Of a DNA stretch of 64,000 bases, positions 26,663-33,415 are shown one piece after another. The translations under genes were made by a program, and so were the position numbers. The DNA is from Nostoc sp. MG11. Its GTDB lineage: Bacteria > Cyanobacteriota > Cyanobacteriia > Cyanobacteriales > Nostocaceae. The notes beneath the pieces were generated by a model. The model was not told the DNA's origin, made no database searches, and saw nothing but the letters and a program-made list of their open reading frames with translations. The stretch covers positions 38,883 to 102,882 of the forward strand of contig NZ_JACXXN010000021.1 of the NCBI RefSeq assembly GCF_014904695.1. Direction: 5' to 3'. Position 1 is the stretch's first letter; each line of letters opens with the position of its first letter.

Positions 26663-26975
26663 CTTGTGTGTACACCGTAGCCTTTTAGGAGAGAGGTCAA
26701 AATTGTACCTCACTGGGTCGAGAACCGCATATCACCAGGACTTACGCACTCAGATCCCCCAACCCCCTTAAAAAGGGGGCTTTAGAAGTTCCCCCCTTTT
26801 TAAGCTACGGTGTACACACATCTCTGTACAAAACCAAAATCGTTGTATATCCTCCTAAATCCCCTTCAAAAGGGGGACTTTGAGAGGTTTTTGCCCCCCC
26901 TTTTGAAGGGGGGTTGGGGGGATCAAAAGCCTGTGGGGCAACTCTCAAATACTTGTGTGTACACCGTAGCCTTTT
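26663..26975. repeat. Three copies of a CTTGTGTGTACACCGTAGCC repeat
   Basis: Direct copies begin at 26663 and 26952; an inverted partial copy (CTACGGTGTACACACA) lies at 26805-26820. G/C-run hairpins of the MITE type (26752-26803 and 26849-26925) are interleaved with them. Confidence 0.75.
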
Positions 26976-27122
26976 TAAGGGGAGCCAGCGCGGTCTTCTC
27001 CCAACGCGAAGTAGCGTCTCCAAGAGTTGGGGAGACGCAATCATGCGATGGGGTCTCCCCAAGTGGAGCGACTGGCGTCGGCTAGGGGGGATCTAGGTTT
27101 CAGGCTTCAGTGCGTAAGTTCT
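26737..27122. mobile_element. Composite MITE-like element with AGGACTTACGCACT ends
   Basis: AGGACTTACGCACT (26737-26750) and AGTGCGTAAGTTCT (27109-27122) are inverted ends with one mismatch. Inside are two G/C-run hairpins and two of the TACACCGTAG repeats, so several small elements appear to have inserted into each other. No transposase gene is present. Confidence 0.55.
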
Positions 27123-27390
27123 AATCACGTCTTTGTGAACTATATGAAAGCTCCGCGACTTCAAAACCTGCTTTTATGACTTCAAAACCTGCTTTTATGA
27201 CTTCAAAACCAGCTTTTGTGACTTCTAAACTAGCTTTTGTGACTTCTAAACTAGCTTTTGCGACTTCAAAACCTGCTTTTGCGATTTGTAAACCAGCTTT
27301 TGCGACTTCAAAACCAGCTTTTGCGACTTCAAAACCAGCTTTTGCGACTTCAAAACCAGCTTTTGCGACTTCAAAACCTGCTTTTCTCAA
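27121..27390 (-). CDS. Possible heptad-repeat small protein encoded by the 21-bp array
   Basis: The minus-strand frame gives 89 residues of (AKAGFEV)n from a TTG at 27390, ending in a short unique tail (AELSYSSQRRD). The heptad has an amphipathic pattern like helical LEA or apolipoprotein-type repeats. No Shine-Dalgarno or ATG supports it, and the opposite strand is equally open (27176-27460, 94 residues), so coding is uncertain. Confidence 0.25.
   Translation of the reverse strand: MRKAGFEVAKAGFEVAKAGFEVAKAGFEVAKAGLQIAKAGFEVAKASLEVTKASLEVTKAGFEVIKAGFEVIKAGFEVAELSYSSQRRD
27155..27385. repeat. Tandem array, 11 units of 21 bp
   Basis: Eleven consecutive 21-bp units of consensus GCGACTTCAAAACCAGCTTTT; unit boundaries fall exactly every 21 bp from 27155. 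Variation is confined to a few positions (GCG/ATG/GTG at the start, CCAG/CCTG/CTAG). Because 21 is a multiple of 3, the frame stays open on both strands: minus-strand heptads AKAGFEV, plus-strand heptads TSKPAFA. Confidence 0.95.
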
Positions 27391-27567
27391 CGAATTTCAG
27401 CAAATATACCCGCATCTATCTAATTGGCTAATGCCATCCAATGCTTTTATAATTCTGTAACTTCACTGTGGCTAGTGCATCTGCTTATTGCGTATTTTAA
27501 TGATACATAAATAACTCAGTGTGTAAAATTAGGGTTATTTATAAATTAAATAAAACTGGAAAACTAT

Positions 27568-27936
27568 ATGACGCAACGGAAACGAAACTCCATCGCACTG
27601 ACCAAAGCTGAACGACGGATTGAAGGAATGCAGACAATTAACCCTGAATTAGACTTTAGTAATGGGTTTTCAATTGCTACTTACAACACTAAAGTAATTG
27701 AGTTACGAGAAAAGCTAGCCGCTTATAATCAAGCACAAACAATAGTAGATAAGACACACAATGCATTAATAGAAGCAGAACGTGAGTTGAATACTTATTC
27801 TGAGCAAATGCTATTGAATGTTGCATCTCGCTATGGCAAAAATAGTGATGAGTATGAGATGGCTGGTGGAACGCGCAGGTCAGACCGTAAAAAAGCACGT
27901 CCAGTAATAAACCAAACAGTGATCTCAGTGAAGTAA
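27568..27936 (+). CDS. Conserved hypothetical protein with coiled-coil
   Basis: A 122-residue protein starting MTQRKRNSIALTKAERRIEG. The central region (TKVIELREKLAAYNQAQTIV and NALIEAERELNTYSEQMLL) is a strong coiled coil. ASRYGKNSDEYEMAGGTRRSDRKKARP forms a basic tail. I recall similar small multicopy proteins in Nostocales, with no known function. The preceding region is AT-rich with no clear ribosome site. It may be a partner of a missing neighbour, since it stands among repeats and gene fragments. Confidence 0.6.
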   Translation: MTQRKRNSIALTKAERRIEGMQTINPELDFSNGFSIATYNTKVIELREKLAAYNQAQTIVDKTHNALIEAERELNTYSEQMLLNVASRYGKNSDEYEMAGGTRRSDRKKARPVINQTVISVK

Positions 27937-28134
27937 TTGTTTGGACTCGCCGCTTCTTTAGATAAGGGTGCGTTGACCTTTGTGACAACGTACCACGATC
28001 CTACATTCTACCGCTTAACTTCTGAAGCATCTCCAGAGACTTTTGACATCCCAAAATCGAATGCTGAGTGCGATCGCAAATGGGCTAAAGGTATTGTCAA
28101 ATCCCAAATTAGACTTAATCGTAGGTTGGGTTGA
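27937..28134 (+). pseudogene. Fragment related to a DUF6887-type gene
   Basis: Bases ~28017-28068 are nearly identical to part of the intact small gene at 29206-29418: both encode EASPETFDIPKSNAE. Upstream and downstream the similarity is lost, and the frame runs into a REP hairpin at 28121. It is best read as a duplicated, broken remnant. Confidence 0.55.
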
Positions 28135-28155
28135 GGAACGAAACCCAACATCTAC
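28121..28155 (+). repeat. REP hairpin, copy 1
   Basis: GTAGGTTGGGTT opens and AACCCAACATCTAC closes a palindrome around GAGGAACGA. It lies 127 bp upstream of the RAYT gene. The first 30 nt are identical to the reverse complement of 28908-28937. Confidence 0.8.
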
Positions 28156-28281
28156 TTTAGTTTATTAGATTGCGCTTCACTCATTTCTTAACTCACATCT
28201 CAACAAAAATAAATTGACGGTATCCTTTATACCAATACTTTAGTATAAAGAGCGAAATTCAACCATCATAAAATTAACACA

Positions 28282-28845
28282 ATGCAATATCGCCGAGCCA
28301 CAATCGAAGGTGGCACTTACTTTTTTACACTCGTAACATATAAAAGACAAAGACTATTATGCTTACCTACTAACGTATCTTTATTAAGAAATGTTTTTTG
28401 GTATGTAATGCATCAACACCCATTTATAATTGATGCCTTTGTTTTATTACCAGATCATCTGCACTGTATTTGGACATTACCACAGGGCGATCGCAATTTT
28501 CCTACTCGTTGGCGTTTGATCAAAAGCTATTTTAGTCGTCAGTGCATTACTTTATCACAGGAAAACTTATCTACCTCTAGGCAAAATAAAAAAGAGCAAG
28601 GTATTTGGCAGCGTCGTTTTTGGGAACACTTGATTAGAGACGAGGTAGATTTTAAAAATCACCTTGAATATATTCACTACAATCCTGTCCAACATGGTTT
28701 AGTGAAAGCTCCAAAAGATTGGGAATATTCCAGTTTTCATCGTTCTGTTCGTCAGGGTATGTATGATATTACGTGGGTGCTGAGCAAGCAATTGTATTTG
28801 ACTCTAATATTGGTAAAGAGTAGATATCGCCTAAATTGTAGCTGA
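28282..28845 (+). CDS. REP-associated tyrosine transposase (RAYT, TnpA_REP)
   Basis: A 187-residue Y1-HUH protein. RRATIEGGTYFFTLVTYKRQ is the family N-terminus, LPDHLHCIWTLP carries the HUH (His-Leu-His) metal motif, and LEYIHYNPVQHGLV holds the catalytic Tyr. FWEHLIRDEVDF is also typical. RAYTs nick and spread the REP palindromes that flank them; three REP hairpins surround this gene (28121-28155, 28850-28880, 28908-28937). The last ~25 residues are atypical, so the C-terminus may have been altered. Domesticated, single-copy RAYTs are common. Confidence 0.9.
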   Translation: MQYRRATIEGGTYFFTLVTYKRQRLLCLPTNVSLLRNVFWYVMHQHPFIIDAFVLLPDHLHCIWTLPQGDRNFPTRWRLIKSYFSRQCITLSQENLSTSRQNKKEQGIWQRRFWEHLIRDEVDFKNHLEYIHYNPVQHGLVKAPKDWEYSSFHRSVRQGMYDITWVLSKQLYLTLILVKSRYRLNCS

Positions 28846-28849
28846 AATT

Positions 28850-28937
28850 GTAGGTTGGGTTAAACGAAGTGAAACCCAACGTCAGCATTGGGTATTGTAA
28901 TGGGTAATGTTGGGTTTCGTTCCTCAACCCAACCTAC
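28850..28937. repeat. REP hairpins, copies 2 and 3, head-to-tail inverted
   Basis: 28850-28880 (GTAGGTTGGGTT...GAAACCCAAC) and the inverted 28908-28937 (TGTTGGGTTTCG...AACCCAACCTAC) form a BIME-like pair starting 4 nt after the RAYT stop codon. Confidence 0.8.
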
Positions 28938-29035
28938 GAATTACTGCCTTATCAATTTACAACATAGATGGTTTGATATTTTCCCCTTACCTGCTATTCT
29001 GATTCCAAGCTATGCGGTTATGAGGTATACAAATC

Positions 29036-29197
29036 TTGCCAACTGCTGAACAAGGCATCAGGTGTGTCATACTATGTCAATCTTTGACCAATACATTCAC
29101 TCCTATTTACATTATCCGCCTCGATGAACAAACAGGTAATGTGTTTATTTTGGCAGGAGATAACATAGAGGTAGAAATCTATCGCAATGGATTTTAG
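29036..29197 (+). CDS. DUF6888-like small protein (start uncertain)
   Basis: A short frame encodes LPTAEQGIRCVILCQSLTN, then TFTPIYIIRLDEQTGNVF, ending ILAGDNIEVEIYRNGF. I recall this pattern from DUF6888 proteins, which are usually encoded directly before DUF6887. No ATG is in frame after the TGA at 29021-29023, so translation would use TTG at 29036 or the gene has lost its start. The next gene begins 8 nt downstream. It is probably one half of a two-gene module of unknown function; the missing start suggests decay. Confidence 0.5.
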   Translation: MPTAEQGIRCVILCQSLTNTFTPIYIIRLDEQTGNVFILAGDNIEVEIYRNGF

Positions 29198-29205
29198 AGG
29201 TTCTT

Positions 29206-29418
29206 GTGATTGAGCCAGAATTTAGCAGCATGAGCAAAACCGAGTTAAGAGCCTTCGTCATTGCTCACCCCGACAACAAAGCAGCGTTTCGTGCTTTTGT
29301 TGACCGCTTTACATATGAAGCGTCTCCAGAGACTTTTGACATCCCAAAATCGAATGCTGAGATTGAAGAAGTGGAAATTTTGATTAGACAAAAATTAGAA
29401 CAATTAAAAATGAGCTAA
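29206..29418 (+). CDS. DUF6887-like small protein
   Basis: A 70-residue protein from GTG at 29206; an ATG at 29230 is an alternative. IEPEFSSMSKTELRAFVIAH followed by PDNKAAFRAFVDRF matches the N-terminal signature I associate with DUF6887, and ASPETFDIPKSNAEIEEVEI and a Lys/Glu-rich tail complete it. Paired with the DUF6888-like frame 8 nt upstream. The two families co-occur widely in cyanobacteria and have the size and layout of a toxin-antitoxin pair, but that is inference. A broken copy lies at 27937-28134. Confidence 0.6.
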   Translation: MIEPEFSSMSKTELRAFVIAHPDNKAAFRAFVDRFTYEASPETFDIPKSNAEIEEVEILIRQKLEQLKMS

Positions 29419-29605
29419 ATTTTAGAAGTTTCTTTTAAATGTCGCAGAATTAATTGAGTCGAACAACTGTTCGGTTTTGCAACCTACCAAGCTATCCGAC
29501 TCGGTTTTATATTCGGAGGTTGTCGCCTTCCTCGCTGGTTCAGGTCTGGACTCCCTGATGTACGCTCGATAAATTCCCACTTATCAACTCTGACTTTGGG
29601 GAGTA
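29419..29605. other. Region 3' of the template repeat, possible DGR RNA spacer
   Basis: No gene is visible. On the minus strand it directly follows the template repeat. It contains the hairpin CGAACAGTTGTTCG (29461-29474) and the sequence GTCGCCTTCCTCGCTGGTTC around 29521. In known DGRs the spacer after TR is structured and needed for cDNA priming, so this could be part of the same RNA; that is inference. Confidence 0.35.
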
Positions 29606-29734
29606 CTCACGCCACAGCCACCGCCACCACGCGAAAACCAACATTGTTGTTACGATTCGCGTGCGCGTTCCTATTGCGATTGGCAGAACGGCAATTCCTG
29701 GCATTGTTGATCCAACTACCGCCACGCAGCAGCT
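29606..29734 (-). other. DGR template repeat (TR)
   Basis: This 129-bp segment aligns without gaps to the 3' end of the caspase-FGE gene (29932-30060). I count 14 differences. In the coding (minus) direction every one falls on an adenine of this copy; none of the ~102 non-adenine positions differ. Translated in the VR frame it reads SWINNARNCRSANRNRNAHA, with many AAC/AAT codons, the hallmark of a DGR template. It has no start codon in this frame and is followed by a TGA as in VR. The adenine count is 27 by hand. Confidence 0.93.
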
Positions 29735-29829
29735 AAAATCGACCTGCCCCATGCTCAAACTCTCAAACTAAGTGAGAAATTTGATTAAATGTAGTGTATA
29801 ACAGTTTTTGATATCAATACACCAGTTTT

Positions 29830-29860
29830 AGAAAAAAATTTTTGATCCGCCTGTGGCGGA
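29830..29860 (-). terminator. Hairpin with T-run downstream of the VR gene
   Basis: TCCGCC/GGCGGA with a 3-nt loop (29846-29860), followed on the minus strand by TCAAAAATTTTTTTCT. It lies ~72 nt past the end of VR. It is terminator-like, but DGRs also often carry a hairpin just past VR that helps target recognition. Confidence 0.6.
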
Positions 29861-29931
29861 GATTGAAGAAGAAGGGCAAAAAAAAAGAAGTGTAGAGGGA
29901 AAAAGGGGAAGAGGGTAAAGAGCAAGGAATC

Positions 29932-30060
29932 CTCACGCCACAGCCACCGCCACCACGCGAAAACCAACACTGCCGTAACGAATCGCGAGCGCGTACCTAT
30001 GGCGATAGGCAGAACGGCAAAGCCCGGCATTGAAGATCCAACTACCGCCACGCAGCAGCT
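29932..30060 (-). other. DGR variable repeat (VR)
   Basis: The final 129 bp of the caspase-FGE gene, encoding from L559 to the stop. Compared with the template at 29606-29734 it carries 11 amino-acid changes: N to F, R to G, N to L, N to Y, N to H, N to Y, H to L, N to I, N to Y, N to G and N to S. All come from template adenines. The last ~35 bp (VGFRVVAVAVA, GC-rich) are identical in the two copies, as expected for the IMH region at the VR 3' end. Confidence 0.93.
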
Positions 30061-31732
30061 TTATGTTATTATAGCTACCAACTAACCACGGTTTACCATC
30101 TGTTGGTGCGTCTATGTAATTGCCATTATACACATCTTCACACCATTCATATACATTACCATGCATATCGTATAAACCGAAAGAATTAGGCGGAAATTTT
30201 CCTACATCTATTGTTTGTTTACGATATTCGCCCTTTGGCGCAGAGCCGTAAGGATTGTTACCGTCGTAGTTAACTAAATCTGTGGTAATCGTTTCACCAA
30301 AATAAAACGGTGTAGTTGTTCCCGCACGACAAGCATATTCCCATTCCGCTTCACTGGGTAGCCTGTAGGTGTGTTTTCTCTTCTGACTCAACTTTTTACA
30401 AAACTCTACCGCCTCATCACAACTAACTTGTTCTACAGGTCGTTTCTCACCTTTGAAGTTAGAAGGATTAGTCCCCATAATGGCTTGATACTGTGCCTGG
30501 GTAACTGCATATTTCCCCATGAAGAACCCAGGCACTTTTACTTGATGCAGTGGACTTTCACTTTCACGTCTTTCTGCTTCCCCTTCCGGTGAACCCATCG
30601 TAAAGGTTCCCCCTGGTATCTGCACCATTTCGAGGGTGATACCATTTCCTAAATTTTCTTCAAAATATTTCGCTTCCTGATTACGGCGGTTGGTGATATT
30701 TCCTTGTGCATTTACCGTAACTACTTCAAATTGAAAGGTTTTTAAGGGATTTTTTTCAACTATAAATTCTCCCTTAGTGGAATTTTCAATAATAGGAGGA
30801 GGTTGTGGTAAAGATGGTTCTTGACGTTCAGGCAATCTTGCAATTCTTTGAATTGCTTTGATTGCATCCATATCTTGCCCTGAAGCCGCAGCTAATACCC
30901 GAATCCATAATTGCTCTGCTAAATCTAAATTCCTATTTACTTCTGCTTGATAAGCATCAATTTTCAACGTGGCGATATCTGCTAGGGTTGCGTATTGTGG
31001 CACAAGTATTAGGTGGGATTTATTCACAGGTTCAGCAATCACATAAGGTGTTTGCCTCGCATTTTTATGCTTACTAACAATTTCCGGCACGCGAGACTTG
31101 AGATACTGATTTAACCGTTCAACTGTGGCGCGTTGACCTTGAATTCCTAACCCTTCTAGTAGTGCAGTAGTAAAAGCACCTTGTTGTAAAGCCTCAATTT
31201 CATAAGAATACTCCTGTGGACTACAGGAAAATATGCTGATAACTCCTTGTTGACGTGCTTCTTCTGCCGTTTGTCGCCCAATTCCTTCACCAGTTTTTTT
31301 GCCTTCATTGCGACAAGCATCCAGAATCAAGACAACATTATCAGCACCGCAGCGACGCAGACGTTCACTCACAAAGTTAATCGCAATTGCCGTGTTTTCA
31401 ATATCCTCTGGATCGCCATCACAAGGCATGAGATAATCACGATCAGCGTATCTTATCCCATGACCACTGAAGAAAAACCAGAAATTATCCCCTGCTCCCA
31501 TAAAGGGATTGTCAAATAACTGGCGCAAGACTCGCAGCAAGTTAGTGCGAGTTGGGCGAGTCGATTTTCCATCAACAGGAGGAGAGTCATCAGAGAAGAA
31601 GAATATCCGCTCAAATCCGGCTTCATTGCCCAGAAACTCTTGCATTAACAGTGCATCCCGCTTGGCATAGTTTAGCGGTTGTAGATACTCATACTGGTTA
31701 ATTCCGATCGCGATCGCCCAATTTTTTGCCAT
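29933..31732 (-). CDS. Caspase-like peptidase fused to FGE-sulfatase (C-type-lectin fold) domain; DGR variable protein
   Basis: A 599-residue protein. Residues 1-230 are a C14 caspase/metacaspase domain (NWAIAIGINQYEYLQPLNYA) with the catalytic His91 in FFFSGHG and Cys140 in LILDACR. A helical linker (~240-360) follows. Residues 362-599 are a formylglycine-generating-enzyme-like domain (IPGGTFTMGSPEGE, RLPSEAEWEYACRAG, DMHGNVYEWCEDVYNG, LLRGGSW, VGFRVV), the C-type-lectin fold typical of DGR targets. The VR-encoded residues would line the ligand surface. The protein probably binds a diversified ligand and activates the protease. It follows a Trypco1-like gene by 1 nt (TGAGATG). Confidence 0.93.
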   Translation of the reverse strand: MAKNWAIAIGINQYEYLQPLNYAKRDALLMQEFLGNEAGFERIFFFSDDSPPVDGKSTRPTRTNLLRVLRQLFDNPFMGAGDNFWFFFSGHGIRYADRDYLMPCDGDPEDIENTAIAINFVSERLRRCGADNVVLILDACRNEGKKTGEGIGRQTAEEARQQGVISIFSCSPQEYSYEIEALQQGAFTTALLEGLGIQGQRATVERLNQYLKSRVPEIVSKHKNARQTPYVIAEPVNKSHLILVPQYATLADIATLKIDAYQAEVNRNLDLAEQLWIRVLAAASGQDMDAIKAIQRIARLPERQEPSLPQPPPIIENSTKGEFIVEKNPLKTFQFEVVTVNAQGNITNRRNQEAKYFEENLGNGITLEMVQIPGGTFTMGSPEGEAERRESESPLHQVKVPGFFMGKYAVTQAQYQAIMGTNPSNFKGEKRPVEQVSCDEAVEFCKKLSQKRKHTYRLPSEAEWEYACRAGTTTPFYFGETITTDLVNYDGNNPYGSAPKGEYRKQTIDVGKFPPNSFGLYDMHGNVYEWCEDVYNGNYIDAPTDGKPWLVGSYNNIKLLRGGSWIFNAGLCRSAYRHRYALAIRYGSVGFRVVAVAVA

Positions 31733-31733
31733 C

Positions 31734-32129
31734 TCACTGTGATTCTTGGCGCTTGAACTTCAGCTTAATAGCTCCTTTACTCCCAGCTTTGACACCACTG
31801 CCAATTAATTTAACTTCCCCATCTGCACTAATTTCAACCGATAGCTCAATTTCATCTAGCTGCATCTTGGAGTTGACTTTTGCTTGCTGTTCAGCTTGAC
31901 TAAACAAACTTCCCACTACTTTGAGAAAGTGAGTCATATTTTGCTCTAATGTTTGAGCGCTAACCTTAACGGCATCTCCTACCCCTTTGCTACCAGTACT
32001 ATCCCTGATAGTTTCCTCTCCCCAACTGCGTGTATTATTACTCCCGCCTTTAGCACCATCAGGAATCGATATTTGCGGCACTTCATCCGTCACAATCCAA
32101 ATGCCGTCGTTTTGGGGGGTTTCTGACAT
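31734..32129 (-). CDS. Trypco1 (CU044_2847-like) conflict-associated small protein
   Basis: A 131-residue protein. The disordered N-terminal half (TDEVPQISIPDGAKGGSNNT) is followed by a helix (TLEQNMTHFLKVVGSLFSQA) and the pattern KMQLDEIELSVEISADGEVK ... GSKGAIKLKFKR. I recognise the latter as the trypsin-co-occurring Trypco1 fold, found next to trypsin, caspase and NTPase effectors in bacterial conflict systems. It is encoded 1 nt upstream of the caspase-FGE gene, so the two are a bicistronic unit, perhaps as substrate, regulator or adaptor of the protease. The family call is moderate; the coupling is clear. Confidence 0.65.
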   Translation of the reverse strand: MSETPQNDGIWIVTDEVPQISIPDGAKGGSNNTRSWGEETIRDSTGSKGVGDAVKVSAQTLEQNMTHFLKVVGSLFSQAEQQAKVNSKMQLDEIELSVEISADGEVKLIGSGVKAGSKGAIKLKFKRQESQ

Positions 32130-32487
32130 ATTACTTTAAATATTTAGATTAAATTGTCCCACAAATATAGATACAACGGTAGAGATAGCGATTCCGATTA
32201 CTAGGAAATCTCACTGAGCATTTTAGCGATCGCACCAATTATGATAAAGATTCTGGGAGCGATCGTATAGTCTCAAATTATCTCAGATTGAGTGCGATCG
32301 CTTTCTCTAATATTTACCCCACCCTAACCCACCCCTTATAAAGGGGAGGGAACCGTATTTTCTTGTTTCCCCCTTTTATAAGGGGGGATTAAGGGGGGTA
32401 ATAATTCGATTAAAATCACAACATACCACTTTTCAAACATCCTCTTAAGTACAATTATTTGATAACTTTCAGTGCGTTTTCAACCCC
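32130..32487. other. Intergenic region with HIP1 sites and a partial MITE
   Basis: Between divergent genes. It has two HIP1-like GCGATCGC sites near 32227 and 32294 and the partial MITE at 32315-32447. Promoters for both flanking genes must lie here but cannot be pinpointed. Confidence 0.45.
32315..32447. mobile_element. Partial copy of the G/C-run MITE family
   Basis: Convergent runs ACCCCACCCTAACCCACCCC and AAGGGGGGATTAAGGGGGGT lead into a right end ACTTTTCAAACATCCTCTTA (32428-32447), nearly identical to the right end of the MITE at 7581-7749. No matching left end was found. Confidence 0.55.
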
Positions 32488-33348
32488 ATGATCAAACCCG
32501 CCGATGTCAGCACCAAACGCTTAATCAGCCTTGCACCTGATAACTGGGTAAAATGGGTAACACAAATTCCTGATATTGTTGCTGGCGAAATTCTCAACTC
32601 AGAATTTCAGTGGATAAGTCGAGAAAGTGATGTTTTAATCCGTGTCGAAAGTCCTCAGCATGGGAAATTTCTCGTTCTTAACGAATTACAACTGCGCTAT
32701 AAACCAGAAATGCCGCGAAGGATGCGTGCTTATGCAGCACTTGCAGAAGAAAAATATAATTTGCCAACGTATCCAGTACTCATTAATATCCTCAAGGCAA
32801 GTGACGCTGAAATACCAACAAGTTACACATTAAATATTGCTGGTTTACGTGCTATTCAAGATTACCGTGTCATTAACCTGTGGGAAGTTGATGTAAACAT
32901 TGCCTTTGCACAACCATTACCATCACTACTTCCATTTGTACCCATCCTCAAAGGAGGTGATAACGAGTCTACCATTCGAGACGCATTGCGAATCTTACGT
33001 GCAGATGAACAATTGAATAAACTGGAAACAGTATTAGGATTTTTTGCTACGTTTGTATTAGATAGTGCAATAGTTCAACAAATTTTGAGGTGGGATATGG
33101 CACTTTTAGAGCAGTCGCCTTGGTATCAAGAAATTTTTAGCAAAGGGGAAGAACGAGGAAGAAAGGAAGAGTTATATTCAGGGATTGAATTAGCATTAGA
33201 AATTAAGTTTAGCGATCAAGGTTCAGAATTGATGCCGATAATTTCTCAAATTACAGATTTGCAGAAATTAAAAGCAATTCAACAGGCAATTAAAACTGTA
33301 AATACAGTAAATGAATTACAGCAAATTTTGTCAACCAACTTTACATGA
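32488..33348 (+). CDS. Rpn-type PD-(D/E)XK nuclease family protein
   Basis: A 286-residue protein. SDVLIRVESPQHGKFLVLNELQLRYKPEMPRRM has the D...ExQ motif of Rpn-like nucleases, followed by RAYAALAEEKYNLPTYPVLI and a C-terminal helical region with the KGEERGRKEELYSGIE pattern. It is a different subfamily from the gene at 22115-22930, though of similar fold. These genes are multicopy in Nostoc, often solitary, and thought to be linked to transposition or recombination. It is convergent with ndhJ; a hairpin separates the two stop codons. Confidence 0.78.
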   Translation: MIKPADVSTKRLISLAPDNWVKWVTQIPDIVAGEILNSEFQWISRESDVLIRVESPQHGKFLVLNELQLRYKPEMPRRMRAYAALAEEKYNLPTYPVLINILKASDAEIPTSYTLNIAGLRAIQDYRVINLWEVDVNIAFAQPLPSLLPFVPILKGGDNESTIRDALRILRADEQLNKLETVLGFFATFVLDSAIVQQILRWDMALLEQSPWYQEIFSKGEERGRKEELYSGIELALEIKFSDQGSELMPIISQITDLQKLKAIQQAIKTVNTVNELQQILSTNFT

Positions 33349-33361
33349 AACACCAAAAATA

Positions 33362-33395
33362 TAACCCCTCTCCGCCACCGGAAAGGGGTTAATCA
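33362..33395. terminator. Convergent terminator between the Rpn-type gene and ndhJ
   Basis: TAACCCCT and AGGGGTTA pair around 13-14 nt (33362-33391). On the minus strand ATATTTTTGG follows, so it can end ndhCKJ transcripts; on the plus strand it lies ~15 nt past the stop of the Rpn-type gene. Confidence 0.7.
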
Positions 33396-33415
33396 CTGCT
33401 AAAACTCAGCAATCT

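Noticed and set aside
29540..29758. Two overlapping ORFs rich in Trp/Ile (29540-29758 and 29785-30051, minus strand)
   Set aside because: They are out-of-frame readings of the template and variable repeats; the in-frame reading is the FGE C-terminus.
22115..33348. CRISPR arrays in the accessory region
   Set aside because: The tandem 21-bp array has no spacers, and the other repeats are dispersed palindromes; no repeat-spacer pattern and no cas gene was seen.
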